Shown here one piece after another: positions 1 to 11,943 of a stretch of 64,000 nt of DNA. The number at the start of each line of letters is the position of its first letter. Positions within the stretch are counted from its first letter, which is position 1. The stretch comes from AV80 sp035536995. GTDB lineage: Bacteria > Verrucomicrobiota > Verrucomicrobiia > Chthoniobacterales > UBA10450. The notes under the pieces are model-generated. The model did not search any database. It was not told where the DNA came from and saw only the letters and a program-made list of their open reading frames with translations. The translations under genes and the position numbers were made by a program. The stretch lies in assembly GCA_035536995.1 (NCBI GenBank), contig DATLNB010000025.1, forward strand, positions 11,505 to 75,504. Direction: 5' to 3'.

Positions 1-924
1 GCCTAACGACTTCATTTCTTCCGGCGAAAGATTCACCTTCGCCGCGGCGACGTTCTCTTCCAGATGCGCCACGGAGGAGGTGCCGGGAATCGGCAGCATG
101 ACCGCGGAACGCTGCAATAACCATGCAATCGCCACCTGATAGATCGTCGCGTTTTTCGCTTTAGCGATCTTCTCCAGCGCCTCCGCCTTGAGACCGCGCA
201 CGCCGCCGACCGGCGCCCAGGGCATGAATCCAATCCCTTCTTTCTCGCAATAGCCGAGCGTGTTCTCCCACTTGCGGTCGTCGAAGTTGTAGCGGTTCTG
301 CACCGTCACAATCGGGAGAATCTTTCGCGCTCGCGCGATTTCCTCCGGCGAAACCTCGGAAAGACCTACGTGCCGAATCTTGCCCGCGTCCCGCGCTTCC
401 TTGATTGCGCCTAACGAATCCTCCATCGGCACCTTGGAATCGATCCGATGCAGCTGCCAGAGGTCGATCCGGTCCAGCTTCAGCCGCTTGAGGCTGTTAT
501 CTACACACTGCTTCAGATATTCCGGGCGTCCGTCCGGCACCCATTGATTGGGGCCCGGCCGCGTGTTCCCGCCTTTCGTCGCAATGACGAGGCCTTTCGG
601 ATACGGATGAAGGGCCTCCGCGATCAGCAACTCGCTGGTCTCGGGGCCGTAGGCATCGGCCGTGTCGATAAGATTCACTCCGAGTGCGACCGTCCGCTTG
701 AGGACCTTGATCGCGGCGTCCCGATCTTTCGGCCAGCCCCAAATCCCCTCGCCTGTGATTCGCATCGCCCCAAACCCGAGCCGGTTCACGGTCAGGTCGC
801 CGCCGATCTTGAATGTATCGCTCATTGTTTTTGACGATTCCGCTCCGAAAAGAGACGCCGCTCCTTGTGCCGATAAACCAGCGGCACCCGCCACACTCAA
901 CCTGACAAATGTTCGTCGATCCAT
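1..924 (-). CDS. Aldo/keto reductase with Tat-like leader, 3' end outside window
   Basis: 308 codons run without a stop to the window edge. The protein begins with a twin-arginine leader (RRTFVR at residues 3-8, then an Ala/Gly-rich stretch), so it is probably exported folded; a second Met at residue 34 (MSDTF) could give a cytoplasmic form. The AKR tetrad is visible: Asp87 and Tyr92 in DTADAYG, Lys117 in ATKGG, His159 in LWQLHR. Members reduce aldehydes or ketones, or oxidise sugars, with NADP(H). AKRs are about 280-340 residues, so little is missing. Substrate cannot be told. Family is certain, export likely. Confidence 0.93.
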   Translation of the reverse strand, partial: MDRRTFVRLSVAGAAGLSAQGAASLFGAESSKTMSDTFKIGGDLTVNRLGFGAMRITGEGIWGWPKDRDAAIKVLKRTVALGVNLIDTADAYGPETSELLIAEALHPYPKGLVIATKGGNTRPGPNQWVPDGRPEYLKQCVDNSLKRLKLDRIDLWQLHRIDSKVPMEDSLGAIKEARDAGKIRHVGLSEVSPEEIARARKILPIVTVQNRYNFDDRKWENTLGYCEKEGIGFMPWAPVGGVRGLKAEALEKIAKAKNATIYQVAIAWLLQRSAVMLPIPGTSSVAHLEENVAAAKVNLSPEEMKSLG

Positions 925-1009
925 TGTTTCCTCTCTGTTCTGTTCGGGCCCCAACACTCCAAGTCTAGGGCCCATGCGTCACAGCCCGCAAATCCCCATT
1001 CGGCAACCA

Positions 1010-1064
1010 GTAGCGGCGGTCTATGACCGCCGGATGCAGAGATTCGGAATGGACCGCCACTACA
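1010..1064. repeat. Palindromic intergenic repeat, GTAGCGGCGGTC type
   Basis: Inverted arms GTAGCGGCGGTC and GACCGCCACTAC enclose about 30 bases. The right arm overlaps the 3' end of the histidine kinase gene and supplies its TAG stop (read as CTG TAG on the minus strand). It resembles the CTGTAGCC-ended repeats elsewhere in the window but has a different stem. Confidence 0.7.
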
Positions 1065-2451
1065 GCTTCGGGAAGGCCAGCGTCACCCGGGTTCCCCTGC
1101 CCGCTTCGCTCTCAATTTTCGCTCTCCCTCCGTGCAGCTCGACGATTGATTTGACGAGCGCGAGCCCCAGTCCGACGCCTTCGGAGCTGCGCGAACTATC
1201 CGCGCGGTAAAACCGGTCGAACACGCGAGGCAAATGCTCGGCCGCCATGCCGGTTCCGGTATCCTGCACGCAAACTTCCGAGGTGGCGTCACGATCGGAA
1301 ACTGCAATCTCGATGTTCCCGCCCGGCGGCGTGTAGCGAAGCGCGTTTTCGAGAAGATTATTCACGGCCCGCCCGAAAAGCATTTCGTCGGCGACAAACC
1401 GGGCTTCCCCTACGCATCGCAGGGAGATCTTCTGTTCCTCGGCGATCGGTTCGTGAAAAGCGACGATCTTTTCAATCGCCGAACGCCCCTCGAAAGGCGT
1501 TCGTTGCAAATGCCCTTCGGCCGCCTCGGTGCGGGCGAGGAAGAGCAAATTATCCACGATGTTGCTGAGGTGCGCGCACTCCGCGACCATCGACTCGAGG
1601 ACCTCGCGATATTCCTCGGGAGTTCGGGAACGCGTCAGGGCGACTTCCGCTTCACCGCGAATATTTCCGATGGGCGTTCGCAGTTCATGGGCAAGGTCGG
1701 CGGAGAATTGGGAGAGCCGTCCAAAGGAATCCTCGAGCCGGGCCAGCATGTCGTCGAAAGCGACCGCCAGCGGTTTGATTTCGCGGGGCCAGCCTGCGGG
1801 ACTCACCCGCTGGTGGAGCTGGGTCGGCCCGACGCGCTGCACCGCGCTGGTCATCTCGCCGAGTGGACGCAATCCCCGCTTCGTGACGCGGACCGCGATC
1901 AGCGCGGAGGCGGCGATTCCCAAAACGAGAACCGCGCCGAGGAGGGCGGCGAATTGTCTCATGAAATTGTCGTCAGCCGAGCGGTCCTGCGCGACCTGGA
2001 TGATGTAGTTCTGGCCCCCAACGTGGTGTTGGATGGCGACGAGAGAAAAGAGCCGGCTCCTGGTCCGAAAATCCTCGGGAGTTGGGAGACCGCCTTCCTG
2101 CGATTCATTTTTGGAAAAGAGCGCGGGCGGCAGGAGCGCATCCATCCCGGGTGTCTCAGCGACAACATGGCCAGCCGAATCGAGCACCCTGATCCAGTAA
2201 GCTACCCGGTCGCCCGCCTGGGCATTCTTGAGCTGCTCGGTTACAAGCTGGAGGCCGCCGGGAGCTCCGAGATCGGCACGAATCGCCGCGACCTTGTCGG
2301 CCAGGACTTCGTTGTCTTCCTCAAAGGCGTGGCGAATGACAATCCAATAGAGGGCGCCAAGGCCGCAGCAAAACAGGACAGCTGCAGCGAGGGTGAAAAG
2401 AACCACCAACTGCGACGCGATCGACCGCGGCTCAACCGGCTTTGAGGACAT
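1060..2451 (-). CDS. CusS-like sensor histidine kinase
   Basis: 463 residues. Two membrane helices (about 12-39 and 165-188) flank a periplasmic sensor loop, followed by HAMP, the H-box (phospho-acceptor His255 in DLAHELRTP), an N-box (NNLLENALRY) and ATP-lid motifs DTGTGM and GVGLGLALVK. The layout matches heavy-metal sensor kinases of the CusS/CopS group. The gene overlaps the upstream response regulator by 20 bp, so the two are co-translated. No metal-efflux gene lies beside it, so the signal (copper or silver by family) is inference. Its last codons CTG TAG fall in the adjacent repeat. Confidence 0.93.
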   Translation of the reverse strand: MSSKPVEPRSIASQLVVLFTLAAAVLFCCGLGALYWIVIRHAFEEDNEVLADKVAAIRADLGAPGGLQLVTEQLKNAQAGDRVAYWIRVLDSAGHVVAETPGMDALLPPALFSKNESQEGGLPTPEDFRTRSRLFSLVAIQHHVGGQNYIIQVAQDRSADDNFMRQFAALLGAVLVLGIAASALIAVRVTKRGLRPLGEMTSAVQRVGPTQLHQRVSPAGWPREIKPLAVAFDDMLARLEDSFGRLSQFSADLAHELRTPIGNIRGEAEVALTRSRTPEEYREVLESMVAECAHLSNIVDNLLFLARTEAAEGHLQRTPFEGRSAIEKIVAFHEPIAEEQKISLRCVGEARFVADEMLFGRAVNNLLENALRYTPPGGNIEIAVSDRDATSEVCVQDTGTGMAAEHLPRVFDRFYRADSSRSSEGVGLGLALVKSIVELHGGRAKIESEAGRGTRVTLAFPKL

Positions 2452-3103
2452 ATCCGGCGCCGCGAACCGTGTGAATAAGCTTCGGTTCGAAAGGATCGTC
2501 CACTTTCGCGCGTAACCGCCGCACCATCACATCCACGACGTTCGTGTTGGTGGCAAAATTAATGTCCCACACGTGCGCCGCGATTTCGCTCCGGGAAACC
2601 ACCTGGCCGGCGGACCGAACGAGATGGGCGAGGAGAAGAAACTCCTTGCCAGTCAGGTTCAGCGGATTGCCCCCGCGGGTCGCTTTGTGACGCCGCGTGT
2701 CGATTTCGAGATCGCGAATCCGCAGGCTCTCCTGATCCTGGGCGGGAGCGCGCCGCAAGAGCGAAAGAACACGCGCCATGAACTCGGAAAACGCGAAAGG
2801 CTTTACCAGATAATCGTCACCTCCCAGCTGGAGGCCCTTCACCCGATCGCGAACACTGTCGCGCGCGGTCAGGAAAAGAATAGGCGTGCGCATCCCAGCC
2901 TTGCGAAGGTCGGAGACGACGGTCCAGCCGTCTTTCTTCGGCAACATGACGTCCACGATGAGAATATCGTACTTGCCGGTACGCGCCTGCTCGAGCCCGG
3001 CTTCGCCGTCATGCGCCACGTCCACGGTCAGGTCGTCTTCGCGCAAACCTTTGGCCAGAAACGCCGCGGTCTTTTTCTTGTCTTCAATGAGGAGGACACG
3101 CAT
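2432..3103 (-). CDS. OmpR-family response regulator, CusR/CopR-like
   Basis: 223 residues. Receiver domain 1-115 with acidic pocket (Glu7, Asp8), phospho-acceptor Asp51 in VDVMLPKKDG, Thr in FLTARD and Lys in LVKPF; winged-helix effector domain about 125-222 ending RGAGYVL. It is the transcription-factor partner of the overlapping kinase gene downstream. The 120-bp gap to the divergent rhodanese gene is the likely promoter region and a candidate site for autoregulation; I see no clear operator there. Confidence 0.95.
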   Translation of the reverse strand: MRVLLIEDKKKTAAFLAKGLREDDLTVDVAHDGEAGLEQARTGKYDILIVDVMLPKKDGWTVVSDLRKAGMRTPILFLTARDSVRDRVKGLQLGGDDYLVKPFAFSEFMARVLSLLRRAPAQDQESLRIRDLEIDTRRHKATRGGNPLNLTGKEFLLLAHLVRSAGQVVSRSEIAAHVWDINFATNTNVVDVMVRRLRAKVDDPFEPKLIHTVRGAGYVLKAG

Positions 3104-3222
3104 TTCGGGCGGGAGTATAGAGGGTCGTCAAATTCGACTCAAGAATTCCGGCCACGCCACCAGAACGGCGGGCGCCGAAGGGGTTTGCCACAACACGTGG
3201 AGAGGCTCAGATTCGCCAAGAC

Positions 3223-4086
3223 ATGAGCACAACCCCAACTGATTACGCCCGTCCGGACGCCCTGGTGGACGCCGCATGGCTGGAGAAACATTTGACCGAC
3301 GACGGGGTGCGCATCGTCGAGTCGAACGAAGATATCCTGCTTTACGACACCGGGCACATTCCTGGGGCGGTCCATATTGACTGGCGAACAGACCTTCAGG
3401 ACGCGGTTATCCGCGATTACATTGCGCCGGAAAAATTCGCGGAGCTTTGCAGCCGGAACGGGATCACGCCGGAGACGACCTGCATTTTTTATGGCGACAA
3501 GGCAAACTGGTGGGCCTGCTACGCTCTGTGGGCCTTCCGTTTGTTCGGCCACGAGAAGGTGAAGATCCTCAATGGCGGCCGCGATAAATGGAAAGCGGAC
3601 GGGCGACCCATCACCCGTGAGGTGCCGCAGTATCCCGCGACTCGTTACCCCGTACCGGAAAAGCGGCTCGACAAGGAAATCCGCGCTTTCGCGGATGAAG
3701 CGCTCGCGCAAAGCAAGGCGGGCAAACCGTTGATCGATGTGCGATCACCCGGTGAATTCAAGGGGGACGTAACGCACATGCCGGAATATCCGCAGGAGGG
3801 CGTGCTGCGCGGCGGTCACATTCCCGGCGCAAAGAGTGTTCCATGGAAAACCGCCACGAACGAAGACAGCACGTTCAAGCCGGCAAACGAGCTGGCGAAA
3901 ATTTATCTCGAAGGCTGCGGGTTGAAACCGGGCACGGAGACGGTTGTCTATTGCCGAATCGGGGAGCGATCCAGCCACACCTGGTTTGTCCTAACATACT
4001 TGCTCGGTCTGGAGAACGTCCGGAATTACGATGGCTCTTGGACGGAGTGGGGGAACAAAGTGGGAGCGCCGATCGAACGCGGCTAG
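3223..4086 (+). CDS. Two-domain rhodanese (sulfurtransferase)
   Basis: 287 residues with an inactive N-terminal rhodanese fold (about 10-130) and a catalytic C-terminal one (150-285). The active-site loop is CRIGERS with Cys244, the CRxGxR pattern typical of thiosulfate rather than 3-mercaptopyruvate sulfurtransferases. It moves sulfane sulfur from thiosulfate to a thiophilic acceptor. The next gene is SufE-like, so supply of sulfur for Fe-S assembly is a reasonable inference. The TAG stop lies at the boundary of a GC palindrome leading into the repeat block. Confidence 0.93.
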   Translation: MSTTPTDYARPDALVDAAWLEKHLTDDGVRIVESNEDILLYDTGHIPGAVHIDWRTDLQDAVIRDYIAPEKFAELCSRNGITPETTCIFYGDKANWWACYALWAFRLFGHEKVKILNGGRDKWKADGRPITREVPQYPATRYPVPEKRLDKEIRAFADEALAQSKAGKPLIDVRSPGEFKGDVTHMPEYPQEGVLRGGHIPGAKSVPWKTATNEDSTFKPANELAKIYLEGCGLKPGTETVVYCRIGERSSHTWFVLTYLLGLENVRNYDGSWTEWGNKVGAPIERG

Positions 4087-4099
4087 CCGCGCTGCGCGC

Positions 4100-4246
4100 G
4101 GAAGCTCCAAATCCCAGGCACCAAGCTCCAAAGAAGCACCAAATCCCAACAACCAAGGAGCGGCGGTTGCGACCCGTCGTCAGCTTTTCCGCGGTTAATG
4201 ATTTGACCGATTACCTGGGATTTGGAACTTGGGATTTGGGATTTTC
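4100..4246. repeat. Inverted repeat block, GCTCCAAATCCC / GGGATTTGGA family
   Basis: Left side carries iterated GCTCCAA, GCACCAA and AAATCCCA units; right side carries the complement (TGGGATTTGGA, GGGATTTGGG). The block can fold into a long imperfect hairpin. The right arm stops 2 bases before the SufE start codon, which leaves no visible Shine-Dalgarno sequence. Related blocks lie at 13969-14083 and 28316-28452. Confidence 0.75.
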
Positions 4247-4248
4247 TT

Positions 4249-4704
4249 ATGTATCCGCCCAAACTCGAAGCGATCATTAATCTGTTCGAATCGCTCCCGG
4301 AAGGTGAGCGGCGAGAAACACTCGTCTCCTACGCGGACAACGCGAAGAAACAGGAGCCGCGGGCAGGGGAGACGTTTACTCTCGAGGACATCCGAAAAGA
4401 CGAAGAATGTGCGGATACCGTCGGGGTGTATCTCCTCGTGGATGGCGAAGGAAAAGCGCATTTCCGGATGACGCTTGGGCCGGAAGTCCAGACACTCACC
4501 CGCGCCATGACGGCAATCCTCTGCAAAGGCCTCGATGGCCGAACGCCACGGGAAATTCTCGAGCTGCCCAGTGATTTCGTAACCCGGATCGTCGGGAGCG
4601 AATTGGTCCGGGTCCGGAGCCAGACGATTTACTACGTGCTTTCCCGGATCAAAGGCATCTGCAAAGTTTACCTGGACCGCCAGCGGATGGCCGAGGTGGC
4701 GTAG
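4249..4704 (+). CDS. SufE-like sulfur acceptor protein
   Basis: 151 residues from the ATG at 4249 (a TTG in frame at 4222 lies in the repeat and is less likely). SufE accepts persulfide from a cysteine desulfurase through one Cys; here Cys54 in the run ECADTVGVYL sits at that place. The family core is also visible at RAMTAILCKGL and REILELPSDFV. Length fits the family. It follows the rhodanese by 160 bp of repeat, so co-transcription is possible but not proven. No sufS, sufB, sufC or sufD is in the window. Confidence 0.88.
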   Translation: MYPPKLEAIINLFESLPEGERRETLVSYADNAKKQEPRAGETFTLEDIRKDEECADTVGVYLLVDGEGKAHFRMTLGPEVQTLTRAMTAILCKGLDGRTPREILELPSDFVTRIVGSELVRVRSQTIYYVLSRIKGICKVYLDRQRMAEVA

Positions 4705-4711
4705 GAGGCTC

Positions 4712-4859
4712 GGAGGTTAGGCTTCCAGCCTGACCTGGCCGACATGCTTCCAGCATGTCGATCCGAATAGGACAGCCTCGCCAGCTTGCTCCAGCAGTTA
4801 ACCGGAATCCGACGGCCTGGAAGGCCATCGGCCGAGTCAGGCTGGAAGCCTAACCTCCG
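4712..4859. repeat. Paired palindromes, AGGCTTCCAGCCT family, without transposase
   Basis: Outer arms GGAGGTTAGGCTTCCAGCC and its complement are inverted, each next to a further palindrome (ATGCTTCCAGCAT; GGCCTGGAAGGCC). This is the architecture of a non-autonomous REP pair (REPIN). The arms match the ends of the transposase-carrying insert inside carB, which starts about 1.5 kb downstream. It fills the gap between sufE and carB. Confidence 0.85.
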
Positions 4860-4909
4860 AGCCACTTCGCGCGTGAAGTTCGCCCGATTTCATCTAGACT
4901 CCGCGCGCA

Positions 4910-8837
<3,928 letters not shown>

Positions 8838-8848
<11 letters not shown>

Positions 8849-8868
8849 CGAATGACGAATGACGAAGG
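8838..8868. repeat. Short tandem repeat (GACGAAT) at the carB stop
   Basis: About four copies of GACGAAT in a row. The carB stop codon TGA is read from the first copies, giving a C-terminus of Asn-Asp-Glu. Confidence 0.8.
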
Positions 8869-8908
8869 ATCGGTTGAAGGTTCGGGGTTGAACGGTAGGG
8901 TCACGACC

Positions 8909-9547
8909 ATGAAACGAATGTTGCTTTGCTGCGCGCTCGGGTTGGCCTTTGTCGCCACGCCGGTCCGGAGCGAGGAGAAAAAAGAAGAAAAGAAAGATAC
9001 CGCTGCGGCGAGCGAACCGACGGCGAACGCGCCGAAGGAAGTTGCCGTGTTCAAAACCAGTGAAGGAGAAATGGTCGCCGAGTTCTGGTCCGACGTGGCG
9101 CCCAACACCGTGGAGAATTTCAAAAAACTGGCGAAGTCCGGCTTTTACGACGGGACGGCGTTCCACCGCATCATCAAGGGATTCATGGCCCAGGGAGGCG
9201 ATCCGCTGACAAAGGATGCTTCCAAGGAAAGCGTGTGGGGTTCCGGCGATCCGGGGTATAAAATCAAAGCCGAATTTAATCAAAAAAAGCACGACCGCGG
9301 TGTCCTTTCGATGGCGCGATCGGCCGATCCCGACTCAGCGGGCAGTCAATTCTTCCTCTGTTTTGGTCCAGCGACTTCGCTCGACGGCAAATACACGACG
9401 TTCGGTAAAATTATCAAAGGCGATGCCGTCCTCGATAAGTTGGCTAACGTGCCTGTGACCCGGAATAACGCCGGCGAAAACAGCAAACCGGTCACTCGAG
9501 TCGCTTTGGAGAGCGTCAAGATCGTTCCCGCCGATTCGGTAAAGTAG
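8909..9547 (+). CDS. Exported cyclophilin-type peptidyl-prolyl isomerase
   Basis: 212 residues from the ATG at 8909, chosen because it begins the signal peptide (MKRMLLCCALGLAFVATPV); the frame extends upstream only into repeat sequence. A Lys/Glu/Ala-rich linker (about 22-45) precedes the cyclophilin domain with FHRIIKGFMAQGGDP and GSQFFLCFG. It catalyses Xaa-Pro isomerisation, here presumably in the periplasm. The next gene encodes a leaderless near-copy; both proteins end in IVPADSVK, which points to a tandem duplication. Confidence 0.92.
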   Translation: MKRMLLCCALGLAFVATPVRSEEKKEEKKDTAAASEPTANAPKEVAVFKTSEGEMVAEFWSDVAPNTVENFKKLAKSGFYDGTAFHRIIKGFMAQGGDPLTKDASKESVWGSGDPGYKIKAEFNQKKHDRGVLSMARSADPDSAGSQFFLCFGPATSLDGKYTTFGKIIKGDAVLDKLANVPVTRNNAGENSKPVTRVALESVKIVPADSVK

Positions 9548-9568
9548 CCGCGAAACTTTTTCTTCACC

Positions 9569-10093
9569 ATGACTGACTCATCCAGCTCCTCACAAAATGA
9601 AGTGGCAGTAATCAGAACCAGCGAAGGCGAAATGGTCGCGGAGTTCTGGACGGACGTGGCCCCGAAAACCGTGGAGAATTTCAAGAAGCTCGCAAAATCC
9701 GGGTTCTATGACGGGACGGCGTTCCATCGCATCATCAAGGGCTTCATGATCCAGGGCGGCGATCCGTTGACCAAGGATGAGAGCAAACAGGCGCGCTGGG
9801 GAACCGGCGATCCGGGGTACAAGATCGACGCCGAATTCAACAAGAAGTCGCACGAGCGCGGCGTGCTTTCGATGGCGCGTTCGCAGGATCCTAATTCCGC
9901 CGGGAGCCAGTTCTTCATCTGCCACGGGGCCCCGAAGTTTCTGGACGGGCAATACACCGCTTTCGGCAAACTGATCAAAGGCGACGACGTGCTCGAGAAA
10001 ATTGCGACAACCAAGACGCTCCCCGGAGATCGTCCGGAAAAGCGGATGAACGTCGAGAGCATCAAGATCGTCCCGGCGGATTCGGTGAAATAA
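9569..10093 (+). CDS. Cytoplasmic cyclophilin-type peptidyl-prolyl isomerase
   Basis: 174 residues with a Ser-rich N-terminus (MTDSSSSSQ) and no signal peptide, so probably cytoplasmic. Catalytic region FHRIIKGFMIQGGDP and GSQFFICHG are intact. It lies 21 bp after its exported paralogue and is probably co-transcribed with it. The pair supplies matching folding activity on both sides of the membrane, by inference. Confidence 0.92.
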   Translation: MTDSSSSSQNEVAVIRTSEGEMVAEFWTDVAPKTVENFKKLAKSGFYDGTAFHRIIKGFMIQGGDPLTKDESKQARWGTGDPGYKIDAEFNKKSHERGVLSMARSQDPNSAGSQFFICHGAPKFLDGQYTAFGKLIKGDDVLEKIATTKTLPGDRPEKRMNVESIKIVPADSVK

Positions 10094-10140
10094 GCGACCA
10101 ACTGCTCGCGAGCATCGGTCGTATGGGTCCTATGTGACCA

Positions 10141-11028
10141 ATGACAGCGTCCGAAAAAACAAAAATCGCCCTTATCCAGATGCAATGCGGGACCGATCCC
10201 GCCGCAAACCTGGCCAAGGCGATCGCCCGCATCCGGGACGCCGCCAGGGACGGCGCGAAGATCGTCTGCCTGCCGGAGCTGTTCCGCTCCCAATACTTCT
10301 GCCAGAGCGAAGACCACGCGAACTTTGCCCTCGCGGAGGAAATCCCGGGGCCAACCACAAGGGCGCTGGAGGGTCTGGCCCGCGAGCTGGGCGTCGTCAT
10401 TGTTGCGTCGCTCTTCGAGAAACGGGCCGCCGGCCTTTATCACAACACCGCGGCGATCATCGACGCAGACGGGGAATATCTTGGCAAGTATCGCAAGATG
10501 CATATCCCGGACGACCCGTCCTATTACGAAAAGTTTTACTTCGCGCCGGGTGACCTTGGCTTCCAGGCCTGGCCGACCGCGCATGGAAAAATCGGGGTCT
10601 GCGTTTGCTGGGACCAATGGTATCCCGAATCGGCCCGGCTCACGGCTCTCCGCGGCGCGCAGATTTTATTTTACCCGACAGCGATCGGCTGGCACCCGCG
10701 CGAGAAAGAGAAATACGGCGCAGCCCAACATTCGGCCTGGGAAACGATGCAGCGCAGTCACGCGATCGCGAACGGCTGTTACGTCGCCGCGATCAATCGC
10801 GTGGGGCATGAAGCTCCGGCGGGCGGCGACGGGATCCAGTTCTGGGGCCAGAGCTTCATCGTTGCACCGAGCGGCGAGATCATTGCCAAGGGGAGCATCG
10901 AGAAGGAAGAGATCGTCTCCGCCGAGATCGAGTGGAACCGGGTGGACGAACATCGAACCCATTGGCCATTCCTGCGCGATCGGCGGATCGATGCGTATTC
11001 GGGCATCGAGCAACGGCTCATCGATTAG
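10141..11028 (+). CDS. aguB: N-carbamoylputrescine amidase
   Basis: 295 residues, the usual length. Nitrilase-superfamily triad: Glu46 in CLPELF, Lys119 in YRKMHIPDD, Cys156 in VCWDQWYPE. The CWDQW signature and HIPDDP loop are typical of AguB, which splits N-carbamoylputrescine into putrescine, CO2 and ammonia, the last step of the agmatine route to polyamines. Agmatine deiminase (AguA) is not in the window; the amidinotransferase-fold gene at 16897 is a different subfamily. Two repeat blocks follow directly. Confidence 0.92.
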   Translation: MTASEKTKIALIQMQCGTDPAANLAKAIARIRDAARDGAKIVCLPELFRSQYFCQSEDHANFALAEEIPGPTTRALEGLARELGVVIVASLFEKRAAGLYHNTAAIIDADGEYLGKYRKMHIPDDPSYYEKFYFAPGDLGFQAWPTAHGKIGVCVCWDQWYPESARLTALRGAQILFYPTAIGWHPREKEKYGAAQHSAWETMQRSHAIANGCYVAAINRVGHEAPAGGDGIQFWGQSFIVAPSGEIIAKGSIEKEEIVSAEIEWNRVDEHRTHWPFLRDRRIDAYSGIEQRLID

Positions 11029-11031
11029 GAG

Positions 11032-11127
11032 CACGGCTGTGCGCGCGCGCAGGCGTCTCTCCTGCGCCGAGGTAGAGAAGAAACAGGCGAGACGCCTGTT
11101 TGCCGCACAGCCGGGACGGCCGTGCTC
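11032..11127. repeat. Inverted repeat, GAGCACGG / CAGGCGTCTC family
   Basis: Ends GAGCACGGC and GCCGTGCTC are inverted; inside are CAGGCGTCTC and its partner GAGACGCCTG. The same family is found translated in frame inside polX at 18684-18802. Confidence 0.75.
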
Positions 11128-11139
11128 CGTGCTGGGTTT

Positions 11140-11230
11140 CTTCTGTAGCCGCTTCGCTGCGCGAAGCGTGGGAGCGGGCATCGCTTCCTGCACGCCCGAT
11201 GCGTCGCCCACAGGGCGACGGCTACAGAAG
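11140..11230. repeat. REP pair, CTTCTGTAGCCGCTTCGC family (family A)
   Basis: Begins CTTCTGTAGCC and ends with the exact complement GGCTACAGAAG. The left palindrome is GCTTCGCTGCGCGAAGC; the right stem is GTCGCCCACAGGGCGAC. This is a head-to-head pair of REP hairpins, the most abundant repeat in the window. Confidence 0.88.
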
Positions 11231-11284
11231 TACAGCTATCGCTTCATTAATTGTTTTTCGCCTGGCGCGCCGTACGTTCCGGTC

Positions 11285-11791
11285 ATGAAAACGATGATCA
11301 TTTCGCTGGGGATTCTTTGCGTTCTCGCCTTCGCGGCGCAGGCGCAGGACGTAACGAAGGCGACCTGCAAACTGGAGTCGAAATCGGGCAGTAAAGTGAC
11401 GGGCACAGTCACATTCACCAAATCGGGGGATGATGTTCAGGTCGTAGCCGACATCGAGGGACTCACTCCGGGCAAGCACGGTTTCCATATTCACGAAAAA
11501 GGCGATTGCTCCGCGCCCGACGCGGCGTCGGCCGGCGCTCATTTCAATCCCGCTCAGCACAAGCATGGCGGTGTGACCGGCGAACGTCATGACGGCGATC
11601 TTGGAAACCTCGTGGCCGACGCGTCGGGTAAGGCACATCTCGATTGGAAAGGGAAGATGAGCCTGAGCGGCGCGAATTCGATCATCGGGAAATCCGTTGT
11701 TGTCCACGAAAAGGAAGACGACCTGAAAACCGATCCATCTGGTAATTCCGGGGCACGGCTCGCCTGCGGCGCGATCGAAGCGGCGAAGTAG
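11285..11791 (+). CDS. sodC: Secreted Cu/Zn superoxide dismutase
   Basis: 168 residues from the ATG at 11285; the frame is open far upstream but without homology there. Signal peptide MKTMIISLGILCVLAFAAQA. Metal ligands are visible: GFHIHEKGDC (two Cu His), the bridging His in GAHFNP, Zn ligands in HKHGG and RHDGDLGN, and a last Cu His in VVVHEKEDD. The two disulfide Cys are in KGDC and RLACG. It converts superoxide to H2O2 and O2 in the periplasm. It lies alone between repeat blocks. Confidence 0.95.
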   Translation: MKTMIISLGILCVLAFAAQAQDVTKATCKLESKSGSKVTGTVTFTKSGDDVQVVADIEGLTPGKHGFHIHEKGDCSAPDAASAGAHFNPAQHKHGGVTGERHDGDLGNLVADASGKAHLDWKGKMSLSGANSIIGKSVVVHEKEDDLKTDPSGNSGARLACGAIEAAK

Positions 11792-11808
11792 TCGAAACAG
11801 AAACCATC

Positions 11809-11886
11809 CACAGATTACGCAGATTTCCGCAGATTAGGCAGGTCGGAGCCTTGCAGGAATCTGTGCAAATCTGCGTAATCTGCGGA
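11809..11886. repeat. Inverted repeat of CAGATT units
   Basis: Left arm CAGATTACGCAGATTTCCGC is mirrored by AAATCTGCGTAATCTGCGG, separated by about 20 bases. It can form a long hairpin between sodC and the OB/HD nuclease gene. Confidence 0.7.
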
Positions 11887-11943
11887 CACAATGAAATCCC
11901 TCACCGGAATCGGCGGTCGCAACGTTGGCCGTCGCCACAGAAA

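Noticed and set aside
1234..2445. 403-codon ORF on the plus strand opposite the histidine kinase
   Set aside because: Shadow of the real gene in GC-rich sequence; no recognisable domain. The same holds for long antisense ORFs at 7049-8404, 43240-44412 and 57117-58721.
10325..11284. N-terminal extension of SodC giving a 488-residue protein
   Set aside because: This part reads the aguB gene and repeats in another frame; the signal peptide at 11285 marks the true start.
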